A stretch of 8,811 nucleotides of DNA from Gammaproteobacteria bacterium. Lineage in GTDB: Bacteria > Pseudomonadota > Gammaproteobacteria > JAABTG01. Shown here piece after piece: positions 1 through 5,193 of this stretch (position 1 is the stretch's first letter; every line of letters starts with the position of its first letter). A model generated the notes under the pieces. The model was not told the origin of the DNA. It saw nothing but the letters and a program-made list of their open reading frames with translations, and ran no database searches. A program made the position numbers and the translations under genes. The stretch is from assembly GCA_030066245.1 (NCBI GenBank), contig JASJBY010000166.1, positions 1 through 8,811 on the forward strand, given 5' to 3'.

Positions 1-15
1 AACGGAAACAGCGCG

Positions 16-44
16 TTGACAGGCATGCAAGCGGCCGTTATCCT
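16..44 (+). promoter_or_regulatory. sigma70-type promoter of rplM-rpsI
   Basis: A perfect -35 hexamer TTGACA (16-21) is followed after exactly 17 bp by TATCCT (39-44), which keeps the key first, second and last bases of the -10 consensus. Transcription would begin near 50, giving a leader of about 48 nt before the L13 start. The leader contains a direct repeat CTGCAT (65-70 and 81-86) and a weak GTCG/CGAC pairing. L13 is known to autoregulate this operon through the mRNA leader in E. coli. Whether this short leader does the same cannot be seen here. Confidence 0.75.
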
Positions 45-98
45 TCGCGGTCTTTGTCGGCGGGCTGCATCGCGACCTTTCTGCATTAGGGGATTTGG

Positions 99-527
99 AT
101 GAAGACGTTTAGCGCAAAACCCGAAAGCGTCGAACGCGGCTGGTTCGTCGTGGACGCGACAGATAAAGTGCTGGGTCGACTGGCCAGCGAGATCGCCCTG
201 CGGCTCAGGGGCAAGCACAAGCCCGAGTACACCCCGCACGTGGACACCGGCGACTACATCGTCGTGATCAACGCCGAGAAGGTCCATGTCACCGGCCGCA
301 AGGCCAATAACAAGATGTACCAGCGCCACACCGGCTACCCGGGTGGCCTCAAATCGGAGACCTTCGACAAGCTGGTGAGTAAAGCGCCCGAGCGGGTCAT
401 CGAGACCGCGGTGAAGGGTATGCTGCCGAAGGGGCCTCTGGGGCGTTCCATGTATCGCAAGCTGAAGGTGTATGCCGGCCCCGAGCACCTGCACGCGGCG
501 CAGCAGCCCAAACCGCTGAAGATTTAA
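99..527 (+). CDS. rplM: 50S ribosomal protein L13
   Basis: Large-subunit ribosomal protein L13, an early-assembly protein that binds 23S rRNA. The 142-residue product has the same length as E. coli RplM and matches it along its whole length from memory: N-terminal MKTF-AKPE, then VDATDKVLGRLASE, the RLRGKHKPEYTPHVDTGDY block, VKGMLPKGPLGR near residue 110, and the C-terminal KLKVYAGPEHLHAAQQP. The ATG at 99 is preceded by a good Shine-Dalgarno sequence AGGGGA (88-93) with a 5-nt spacer. It is the first gene of the rplM-rpsI pair, with a 27-bp gap to rpsI, so the two are almost certainly co-transcribed from the promoter at 16-44. Nothing is unusual about the protein. Confidence 0.98.
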   Translation: MKTFSAKPESVERGWFVVDATDKVLGRLASEIALRLRGKHKPEYTPHVDTGDYIVVINAEKVHVTGRKANNKMYQRHTGYPGGLKSETFDKLVSKAPERVIETAVKGMLPKGPLGRSMYRKLKVYAGPEHLHAAQQPKPLKI

Positions 528-554
528 CACCCAACCACGAGACGGATCGGGAGC

Positions 555-944
555 ATGCCAGACGTAACCTACAGCACCGGCCGACGCAAGTCTTCCACCG
601 CCCGCGTCTATCTGAAAGCCGGTAACGGTAACATAACGGTCAACAACCGCCCGCTAGACGAGTACTTCGGTCGCGAGACGGGGCGGATGATCGTGCGCCA
701 ACCGCTGGAAACCGCCCAGATGACCGAGCGCTTCGATATCCGAGTCTTCGTCAGCGGCGGCGGAAACAGCGGCCAGGCAGGTGCCATACGGCATGCCATA
801 ACGCGCGCTCTGATACGCCACGACGAGTCCCTGCGCCACCCCCTGCGCCAAGCCGGCTTCGCAACTCGAGACGCCCGCACCGTCGAACGCAAGAAGGTCG
901 GCCTGCACAAGGCGCGCAAAGCACCCCAGTACTCTAAGCGCTGA
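555..944 (+). CDS. rpsI: 30S ribosomal protein S9
   Basis: Small-subunit ribosomal protein S9, whose basic C-terminal tail reaches toward the P-site tRNA. The product has 129 residues (E. coli has 130). It shows the family landmarks in order: STGRRKSSTARV near residue 7, YFGRETGRMIVRQPLE near residue 37, the GGGNSGQAGAIRHAITRAL block near residue 68, and the tail RDARTVERKKVGLHKARKAPQ-SKR ending in Lys-Arg. The start ATG at 555 agrees with the family N-terminus. The nearest purine-rich tract, GGGAG (549-553), sits unusually close to it (1 nt), with GAGACGG (539-545) as an alternative, so translation may be helped by coupling to rplM 27 bp upstream. Confidence 0.98.
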   Translation: MPDVTYSTGRRKSSTARVYLKAGNGNITVNNRPLDEYFGRETGRMIVRQPLETAQMTERFDIRVFVSGGGNSGQAGAIRHAITRALIRHDESLRHPLRQAGFATRDARTVERKKVGLHKARKAPQYSKR

Positions 945-956
945 CAACCCAGGCGC

Positions 957-986
957 TTCCCGGCATGCGTGTCCCCCACCCGGGAA
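957..986 (+). terminator. possible terminator hairpin after rpsI
   Basis: TTCCCGG (957-963) is perfectly complementary to CCGGGAA (980-986), enclosing a 16-nt loop, 13 bp after the rpsI stop. No T-run follows the stem, so it is not a textbook intrinsic terminator. It may instead protect the mRNA 3' end or aid Rho-dependent ending. It lies just upstream of the presumed tRNA promoter. Confidence 0.35.
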
Positions 987-988
987 CG

Positions 989-1017
989 TTGCGGAGCGGT
1001 GCCAGAATCTTTAATCT
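989..1017 (+). promoter_or_regulatory. possible promoter of the tRNA-Gln gene
   Basis: TTGCGG (989-994) resembles a -35 element. The AT-rich tract at 1010-1020 offers TTTAAT (1010-1015, 5 of 6 to TATAAT, 15-bp spacer) or TAATCT (1012-1017, 17-bp spacer). This is the only AT-rich island between rpsI and the tRNA. The start would fall about 10 nt before the mature tRNA, with a GC-rich discriminator (CTGCACACCCC), as is typical of stringently controlled stable-RNA promoters. Confidence 0.4.
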
Positions 1018-1032
1018 TTAGCTGCACACCCC

Positions 1033-1106
1033 TGGGGACTCGTCTAATGGCAGGACAGCGGACTCTGACTCCGTAAGTCGAGGTTCGAATCCTCGGTCCC
1101 CAGCCA
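1033..1106 (+). tRNA. tRNA-Gln (anticodon CTG)
   Basis: A complete cloverleaf can be folded by hand. The acceptor stem TGGGGAC pairs with GTCCCCA and begins with the U1-A72 pair typical of glutamine tRNAs. The D arm is GTC/GAC around TAATGGCAG. The anticodon stem GCGGA pairs with TCCGT (one G-U pair) around the 7-nt loop CTCTGAC, placing anticodon CTG at 1065-1067, which reads CAG. The T arm is CGAGG / TTCGAAT / CCTCG. Discriminator G is followed by an encoded CCA (1104-1106). U1-A72, anticodon CUG and discriminator G73 are glutamine identity elements. No strong terminator with a T-run follows directly. Confidence 0.96.
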
Positions 1107-1341
1107 CTTTCGCCCCTGCCGACTTCCGGGCTGCTCTCCCCCACCGCCGCGTGCGTCCCACCGCGGCCAGTTCGGGTTGCACTCACTCGCGCTGCGGTTC
1201 ACCCGGATAGGGAACACCCTGGAGCCGGCGGCCGGCGCTAACAGCAGCCGCCCTGTTCAGCACATCCGCGGTTTTTTCAATCTCCCGCCACGCCTGCCGC
1301 TACAGTGGCTACGGAGCATGCCCCTGACATGGGAGACCCGG
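1107..1341. other. non-coding gap between tRNA-Gln and the PilZ gene
   Basis: I see no convincing gene in these 235 bp. A frame open from 1177 would extend the PilZ protein by 55 residues, but that extension has no domain character. GGCGGC (1227-1232) can pair with GCCGCC (1247-1252), and a run of six T lies at 1272-1277, too far from the stem to be a standard terminator. TACAGT (1301-1306) is a weak -10 candidate for the PilZ gene, without a well-spaced -35 box. Confidence 0.5.
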
Positions 1342-1743
1342 ATGAGCTCTAATGCTGCCACCGAGGCACGTCAAGACGATGACCGGAGAGGACAGGACCG
1401 ACGGCCCACCAGCCTCACCGTGGAGATTCTCGGGCGCCAGAACGACCATGAAACCTATTGCGGTGAGCTTCTGAACTTGTCGCACGGCGGCCTCGGGCTG
1501 CGTCTCGAGCGCAGAGTGGAGCTTCAGGTGCGCTGGGCCAGCGAGACCCGCTCATCGCGTACCGTGGACGTGATGTTCCGGCTGCCTCCGGAGGTATCAC
1601 GATTTCCCATCGAAGCCCGCTGCCGGGTAGTCTGGTCGAACGGGCTCGGCGAAGACCGCTCTTACGTAGGCCTGGAGGTGGTCGAGTTCCTTGGCAACGG
1701 CAGAAAAGCACTCGAGGATTTCCTCGCTGCCAATCCAAGCTGA
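1342..1743 (+). CDS. PilZ-domain protein, probable c-di-GMP receptor
   Basis: Small single-domain cytoplasmic protein of 133 residues. It carries both PilZ signatures: an arginine cluster with RxxxR spacing (R16 to R20 within DDRRGQDRRP) and, 25 residues later, NLSHGG (N45, S47, G50), which fits the [D/N]xSxxG loop. A beta-rich core follows, with VVWSNGLGEDRSYVGLEVVEF typical of the end of a PilZ barrel. Such proteins bind cyclic di-GMP and pass the signal to a partner, often in motility, pilus or polysaccharide control. The ATG at 1342 is preferred because GGGAG lies 6 nt upstream and the domain begins soon after. An in-frame ATG at 1318 has a poorly spaced site, and the frame is open back to 1177. 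No cyclase, pilus or flagellar gene is adjacent, so the partner is unknown. Confidence 0.85.
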   Translation: MSSNAATEARQDDDRRGQDRRPTSLTVEILGRQNDHETYCGELLNLSHGGLGLRLERRVELQVRWASETRSSRTVDVMFRLPPEVSRFPIEARCRVVWSNGLGEDRSYVGLEVVEFLGNGRKALEDFLAANPS

Positions 1744-1785
1744 GAACCGCGGCACCGCAGCTCACTTATCCTGCTGACCCGAGTA

Positions 1786-1811
1786 CCCGCCCCGGCCGCG
1801 GCGCGGGCGGG
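1786..1811. repeat. GC-rich hairpin downstream of the PilZ gene
   Basis: CCCGCCC (1786-1792) and GGGCGGG (1805-1811) form a 7-bp perfect stem around a 12-nt GC-rich loop, 42 bp after the PilZ stop. There is no T-run, so termination is only a possibility. Confidence 0.35.
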
Positions 1812-1841
1812 GGAACCCGGCCTTGCACGAGTCCCACCGGC

Positions 1842-1870
1842 GACTGATCATTAGTCAACGGGCAATGCCC
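1842..1870. promoter_or_regulatory. two adjacent dyads upstream of the unknown small gene
   Basis: GACTGATCATTAGTC (1842-1856) is a 15-bp dyad with 6 of 7 arm positions paired. Three bases later GGGCAATGCCC (1860-1870) is a perfect 11-bp dyad. They lie 26-55 bp before the ATG at 1897, where an operator would be expected. GATCAT (1846-1851), 17 bp after TTGCAC (1823-1828), is a weak promoter candidate overlapping the first dyad. The second could also fold as a small mRNA hairpin. Function is inferred from position and symmetry only. Confidence 0.35.
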
Positions 1871-1896
1871 ATGTAGTCCCTTGAGGGAGGGTGGAC

Positions 1897-2163
1897 ATGA
1901 GTGATCTTGACCGGCTCACCGCGTGCATCGACGATGCAAAAACCATCGAAGGATTGCAGACGACGACCGATCTCAAGGAATTCTTCGCCTACAGTAAAAC
2001 CAACATCGGCCTGGTGTTCGGCATGTCCGCCCAACAGGTGCTCGATCGCTGGCCGGACACGGCCGACCGTATGGAGAAGGTCCGGAGCTACCTGCTGTGG
2101 GAGTATATCGCCCTGAACATCGCGGATCTGTACAAGACCTACGACGCCGGGCGCGACGACTGA
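1897..2163 (+). CDS. hypothetical protein, 88 residues
   Basis: I do not recognise this family. The ATG at 1897 is chosen because a strong Shine-Dalgarno tract, GAGGGAGG (1883-1890), ends 6 nt upstream. A GTG at 1891 in the same frame would overlap that tract. The product is acidic, with no signal peptide or membrane segment, and looks largely helical: MSDLDRLTACIDDAKTIEGL, then DLKEFFAYSKTNIGLVFG, SAQQVLDRWPDTADRMEKV and a C-terminal YLLWEYIALNIADLYKTYD. This suggests a compact soluble helical bundle. The good ribosome site, the hydrophobic periodicity and the ordinary composition support a real gene. It is flanked by the PilZ gene (153 bp away) and the ankyrin gene (61 bp away), on the same strand. 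No function can be assigned. Confidence 0.75.
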   Translation: MSDLDRLTACIDDAKTIEGLQTTTDLKEFFAYSKTNIGLVFGMSAQQVLDRWPDTADRMEKVRSYLLWEYIALNIADLYKTYDAGRDD

Positions 2164-2224
2164 ACCATCTCACCGGCTCTCGTATGCGCATGAACGGTGA
2201 CGGCACACACAAGTACTCTCGGAC

Positions 2225-2974
2225 TTGAAGGTGGCGCGTAAACAGGTCGCCATCTTAATCCTGCTGTCGGCGGGCTGGCTTGGCTGCCCGACATCCGAGG
2301 CCGGTCCCCTTCAGGAAGCGGCCATGTATGGCGACGCGCCTAAAGTCAGTCAGCTCCTGCGCTCTGGCAGCGACGTCAACGGCTCCGATGAAAACGGCGT
2401 CACAGCGCTGCACTGGGCCGCATTCAACGGCGATGCGGAGCTGGCGAAACTGCTGCTGAACAACGGTGCCGAGATTCAGGTTCAGGACAGCAGCGGCGGC
2501 ACCCCATTGCACCTGGCGAGCGTCAAGGGCCGCGAAGGCGTGGCGGCGCTGCTGCTGGCGCGGGGGGCTCAGGTCAATGCGGTATCCAAGAACGGCGTGA
2601 CGCCGCTGCACCTGGCGTCCGGCATGGGCTATCGAACGGTCGCCGAACTGCTGATTGAAAACGGCGCCGACTTGAATGCCAGGAGCGATCGGGGTGTCAC
2701 GCCGCTGCACGATGCCACCCTGAAGGCGCGCCGTTCCGTGGTGTCCCTGCTGGTCGAGAAAGGCGCCGATATCAATGTCCGTGACAATGATGGGGTCACA
2801 CCGCTACATTGCGCAGCCATGGGTGGCCACAGTGTGGTGGCAGAAAACCTCATTCGGCATGGCGCCGACCTCAACGCGGTCACCGACAAGAACAACACCC
2901 CGTTGCAGGTAGCGAGGCTCCGGGGACACGACGAAATGGCGGAGCTGCTCACGCGTCACGGCGCCGAGCAATAG
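2225..2974 (+). CDS. exported ankyrin-repeat protein
   Basis: A 249-residue protein built almost entirely of ankyrin repeats, which mediate protein-protein binding. After an N-terminal signal (basic KVARKQ, hydrophobic core at residues 8-20) there are seven repeats of about 33 residues. The first (LQEAAMYGDAPKVSQLL) and last (ending RHGAEQ) are capping half-conserved units. The five central ones carry the T-P-L-H, A-A and G-A-D-x-N landmarks. Cleavage after SEA (residue 26) by signal peptidase I is likely. The cysteine at 21 lies in GWLGC, a poor lipobox because W occupies -3. The start is uncertain: the frame is closed upstream at 2198, and only TTG 2225 and GTG 2231 are available, neither with a clear Shine-Dalgarno. 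Periplasmic ankyrin proteins elsewhere include AnkB-type partners of catalase, but no such gene is adjacent, so the partner is unknown. Confidence 0.88.
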   Translation: MKVARKQVAILILLSAGWLGCPTSEAGPLQEAAMYGDAPKVSQLLRSGSDVNGSDENGVTALHWAAFNGDAELAKLLLNNGAEIQVQDSSGGTPLHLASVKGREGVAALLLARGAQVNAVSKNGVTPLHLASGMGYRTVAELLIENGADLNARSDRGVTPLHDATLKARRSVVSLLVEKGADINVRDNDGVTPLHCAAMGGHSVVAENLIRHGADLNAVTDKNNTPLQVARLRGHDEMAELLTRHGAEQ

Positions 2975-3028
2975 CCCGTTTATCCCCTCTGACTGCCGCG
3001 TCCTGGCCCGGGGCCTCACACGGATGCC

Positions 3029-3061
3029 TTCAATTCGTTCCGAAGGTGTTGTATACCTCGG
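3029..3061 (+). promoter_or_regulatory. possible promoter with operator-like dyad before the Crp-type gene
   Basis: TTCAAT (3029-3034) and TATACC (3052-3057) are 17 bp apart and form a moderate sigma70-like pair. Overlapping the -10 is an imperfect dyad: CCGA-a-GGT (3040-3047) against ACC-TCGG (3055-3061), seven pairs with one bulged A. Crp/Fnr proteins bind two-fold symmetric sites and often regulate themselves, so autoregulation is a reasonable guess. The sequence is not the E. coli CRP or FNR consensus. Confidence 0.35.
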
Positions 3062-3098
3062 AGGCAGGAACTCATGGAACCCACGGAGGGCTGAGCCC

Positions 3099-3740
3099 AT
3101 GCTCGGCAACATCTCGCTTTTCTCCGGCCTCTCGGATGAAGACTTGAGCACCATCGAGCGTCACGCCGTCCCCAAGAGCTATCGAAGAAACACCGTCCTC
3201 ATCGAGAAAGGAGACGAAACCACTTCTCTCTACGTCATCGTCTCCGGAAAGGTGAAGGTCTATGTCGCCGACGACGCGGGCAAGGAGATCGTGCTCAACA
3301 CCCAGGAATCGGGGCAGCACTTCGGCGAGCTGGCTCTGCTGGGCGACACCCGTCGCACAGCGTCGGTGATGACAGTGGAGGATTCGAGATTCCTGGTCAT
3401 CACCAAGAAGGCCTTTATGGAATGCCTGGCAGCCCATCCCAATCTCGCGCTGAATCTCATCCGCGCGCTCGTGGACAGGGTGCGCGCCCTCACGGATAAC
3501 GTGAGCAACCTGGCCCTGCGGGACGTCTATGGCAGGCTTACCGCCGCGCTCGTCGAGAATGCTAAGGAGAAGGACGGCAAGCTTACGACCGATCGCCTGA
3601 CTCAGCAGGAACTGGCCAGCCTCGTGGGCTCGTCGCGTGAGATGGTCAGCCGGATTTTCAAGGACCTGAAAGCGGGGGGCTACATCTCGGTGGAAGGCAA
3701 ACGCATCACCATCCACAAGAAATTGCCCGCCCATTGGTAA
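3099..3740 (+). CDS. Crp/Fnr-family transcriptional regulator
   Basis: DNA-binding regulator of 213 residues, close to the usual length of Crp (about 210). The N-terminal cyclic-nucleotide-binding fold begins at LFSGLSDEDL (residue 7), continues through VLIEKGDETTSLYVIVSGKVKVY, and has a phosphate-binding-cassette-like FGELALLGD-TRRTASV at 75-90 (E77, R86, T87). A dimerisation helix occupies about 114-140. The winged helix-turn-helix lies at 168-205, with recognition helix SSREMVSRIFKDL. There is no FNR-type cysteine cluster (only C109), so it is not an oxygen-sensing FNR. Whether the ligand is cAMP, c-di-GMP or nothing cannot be read from the sequence. ATG 3099 is preferred over ATG 3024 because GGAGGG (3085-3090) sits 8 nt upstream and the fold starts here. 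The upstream start has no ribosome site and would cover the promoter-like dyad. Confidence 0.93.
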   Translation: MLGNISLFSGLSDEDLSTIERHAVPKSYRRNTVLIEKGDETTSLYVIVSGKVKVYVADDAGKEIVLNTQESGQHFGELALLGDTRRTASVMTVEDSRFLVITKKAFMECLAAHPNLALNLIRALVDRVRALTDNVSNLALRDVYGRLTAALVENAKEKDGKLTTDRLTQQELASLVGSSREMVSRIFKDLKAGGYISVEGKRITIHKKLPAHW

Positions 3741-4018
3741 CAGCCGGGCATTCCGGCAACCGCGGCGTTCCCCGCTAAAGCTCAAACCGTTGTTGGTCGA
3801 TTGCCAAGCTAGGTAGCTGTTCAGAAAAATCGATCACAAACGGCGATACAGCTGGTGTGGGGCCCGGCCGGGTCAGCACGTAGCGTATTTCGGACCAGTT
3901 ATCTCGTACTCTGCCCGGGTGGTTTTGACGGCGTACTGGCCTGTATGCTGCTGGCGTTCGGATACCCGGGCAACGCCCACCGATACATGGCACAAGTCTC
4001 AACCAGAAGGTGGCCGTC
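3741..4018. other. 278-bp structured intergenic region
   Basis: No convincing intact gene lies between the Crp-type gene and the DUF5658 gene. Several symmetric elements do: a GCCGG/CCGGC hairpin just after the stop (3743-3757, loop GCATT, no T-run), the long inverted repeat at 3787-3843, a 10-bp palindrome CCCGGCCGGG (3863-3872), and CTGGT (3852-3856) complementary to ACCAG (3894-3898). TTGACG (3925-3930) is a good -35 match, but the nearest -10-like TATGCT (3944-3949) is only 13 bp away. A minus-strand open frame ending at 3775 is discussed among the findings. Confidence 0.5.
3787..3843. repeat. long imperfect inverted repeat
   Basis: CCGTTGTTGGTCGATT (3787-3802) is complementary to AATCGATCACAAACGG (3828-3843): 13 Watson-Crick pairs, one G-U and two mismatches over 16 positions. 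The 25-nt spacer contains its own small dyad AGCTAGGTAGCT. The spacer holds no known riboswitch signature that I recognise. This could be a structured RNA, an operator, or the end of a vanished mobile element. Confidence 0.55.
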
Positions 4019-4357
4019 GTGAAGTCTTCCCGGATGGGAAGTGCCGAGCATTTTCGATGGCTGCGCTGGATTATCGCGGCGGTCCTGGTGTTGAACGCCC
4101 TGGACGCGGTTTTGACCCTGCAGTGGGTGAACTCCGGCCGAGCCCGGGAGGCAAACCTGCTGCTGGCTCCCCTGCTGAATCAGGACCCGCTCCTGTTCGT
4201 TGCCGTGAAGTTCGCCCTGGTGGTCCTCGGCGTATGGCTGCTGTGGCGTCTGCGGACCCATCCTCTCGCGATAGTGTCCCTCTTCGTGGCGTTTCTGGCC
4301 TACTACTATCTGCTCTTGTATCACTTGCGCGTATTCCTACCCTGGCAGCCTTTCTGA
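4019..4357 (+). CDS. DUF5658-type small membrane protein
   Basis: A 112-residue integral membrane protein with three predicted transmembrane segments, at about residues 14-36, 57-78 and 83-106. The first helix carries NALDAVLTL (N26, D29, T33), followed by a short loop with EANLLLAPLL (E44, N46). The pairing of an N-x-x-D-x-x-x-T helix with a conserved EAN motif is characteristic of DUF5658, a family without established function. The end is PWQPF. GTG 4019 is preferred because AGAAGG (4005-4010) lies 8 nt upstream. GTG 4010 overlaps that site and ATG 4034 has none. The stop is 152 bp before the next membrane-protein gene on the same strand. Family assignment is from memory of the motif and is fairly but not fully secure. 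Confidence 0.8.
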   Translation: MKSSRMGSAEHFRWLRWIIAAVLVLNALDAVLTLQWVNSGRAREANLLLAPLLNQDPLLFVAVKFALVVLGVWLLWRLRTHPLAIVSLFVAFLAYYYLLLYHLRVFLPWQPF

Positions 4358-4437
4358 GCGACCGCCATCCGCCTCGGGCCACATGGGCGGGCAGGCAGCG
4401 GCTCATGTCATCACCGCAGGGTCCGGATTTCGGGGTG

Positions 4438-4446
4438 TGTTACCAT
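4438..4446 (+). promoter_or_regulatory. possible extended -10 promoter of the DUF4126 gene
   Basis: TGT followed by TACCAT (4441-4446) fits the extended -10 form TGnTATAAT, with 4 of 6 hexamer matches. No -35 box is present at the usual distance. The start would lie near 4453, about 57 nt before the GTG at 4510. The rest of the 4358-4509 gap shows nothing distinctive. Confidence 0.3.
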
Positions 4447-4509
4447 AGCGCCTCCATTGCATCGTCTCCGTGGCGTCAGCCCTGGCGCCGTCAACCGAGG
4501 ACATTCCCC

Positions 4510-5193
4510 GTGGACACGCTTCACTCCGTTACCCTGGCCATGGGCGCCGCCTGGGCTAGCGGCATCAACCTCTATGCCGCCGTCTTCATGCTGGGCTACA
4601 TGGGTGCCACCGGCCACATCGACCTGCCGCCCGAGCTCCAGGTGCTCACGGACCCGCTGGTGCTGGTCGCGGCCGGGTTCATGTACTGCGTGGAATTCTT
4701 TGCAGACAAGACGCCAGGTCTGGACACTGGCTGGGACGCGATTCACAGCTTCATCCGGATCCCCGCGGGTGCCGCCCTGGCCGCCGGAGCCGTTGCCGAT
4801 GTGGGTCCTGCAGCGGAGATTGCCGCGGTGCTGATCGGCGCCGGCCTGGCCGCCTCCACCCATGCCACCAAGGCCGGCAGCCGCGTGCTCATCAACACCT
4901 CTCCGGAGCCCTTCACCAACTGGACGGCCTCCATAGCCGAGGACCTCACGGTCATAGGCGGGCTCTGGGTCGCGCTGAATTACCCCTGGGTCTTCCTGGC
5001 GGGACTGGTGGTGTTCATCCTGCTGGTCGCCTGGCTGCTGCCCAAGCTCTGGCGGGGCATCAAGGCGGTGGCCTCCCGCATCGCTCGTTTCTTCGGAGGC
5101 GGCAAGCGGGCTCCGCCCGAGACTCCGGCGCTGGAAAAGCGCAGTGTGAGCCGGGAGGACGAGGGCTCGTCAAGCGTGCCGCGCGATTCGTGA
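4510..5193 (+). CDS. DUF4126 family membrane protein
   Basis: A 227-residue inner-membrane protein. Landmarks of DUF4126 are visible: an N-terminal helix with AWASGINLYAAVF (about 14-26), then VEFFADKTPGLDTGWDAIHSFIRIPAGA near 60-88, a small-residue-rich alanine/glycine helix pair, SPEPFTNWTASIAEDLTVIGG near 140, and a final helix WVFLAGLVVFILLVAWLLPKLW. It ends in a basic, then charged, cytoplasmic tail of about 40 residues. I count five or six membrane segments. The function of the family is not established. GTG 4510 is chosen because GAGG (4497-4500) lies 9 nt upstream and the family N-terminus starts here. The frame stays open back to 3919, but those 197 codons overlap the DUF5658 gene in another frame and do not look like protein. 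Confidence 0.88.
   Translation: MDTLHSVTLAMGAAWASGINLYAAVFMLGYMGATGHIDLPPELQVLTDPLVLVAAGFMYCVEFFADKTPGLDTGWDAIHSFIRIPAGAALAAGAVADVGPAAEIAAVLIGAGLAASTHATKAGSRVLINTSPEPFTNWTASIAEDLTVIGGLWVALNYPWVFLAGLVVFILLVAWLLPKLWRGIKAVASRIARFFGGGKRAPPETPALEKRSVSREDEGSSSVPRDS

Noticed and set aside
608..1186. 192-residue open frame on the minus strand across rpsI and the tRNA
   Set aside because: It is antisense to rpsI and runs through the tRNA-Gln gene; the product is arginine/proline-rich with no domain. It is a shadow frame of GC-rich DNA.
1177..1341. N-terminal extension of the PilZ protein
   Set aside because: No ribosome site at the upstream starts and no domain character; ATG 1342 has a well-placed GGGAG.
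3099..3740. FNR (oxygen sensor) identity for the Crp-type regulator
   Set aside because: The N-terminal and central cysteines that hold the FNR iron-sulfur cluster are missing; only one cysteine is present.
3072..3785. 237-residue open frame on the minus strand
   Set aside because: It is antisense to the whole Crp-type gene, whose domains are unambiguous.
3787..3843. Integron attC site
   Set aside because: The arms do not carry the RYYYAAC / GTTRRRY core sites at the ends, and no integrase or cassette array is visible.
3781..3880. Possible c-di-GMP (GEMM) riboswitch, suggested by a nearby PilZ gene and a GGTAGCT-like string
   Set aside because: The conserved GEMM core and tetraloop/receptor arrangement are not present; only short chance similarity was seen.
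3925..3949. Promoter TTGACG / TATGCT for the DUF5658 gene
   Set aside because: The spacing is only 13 bp, too short for a sigma70 promoter.
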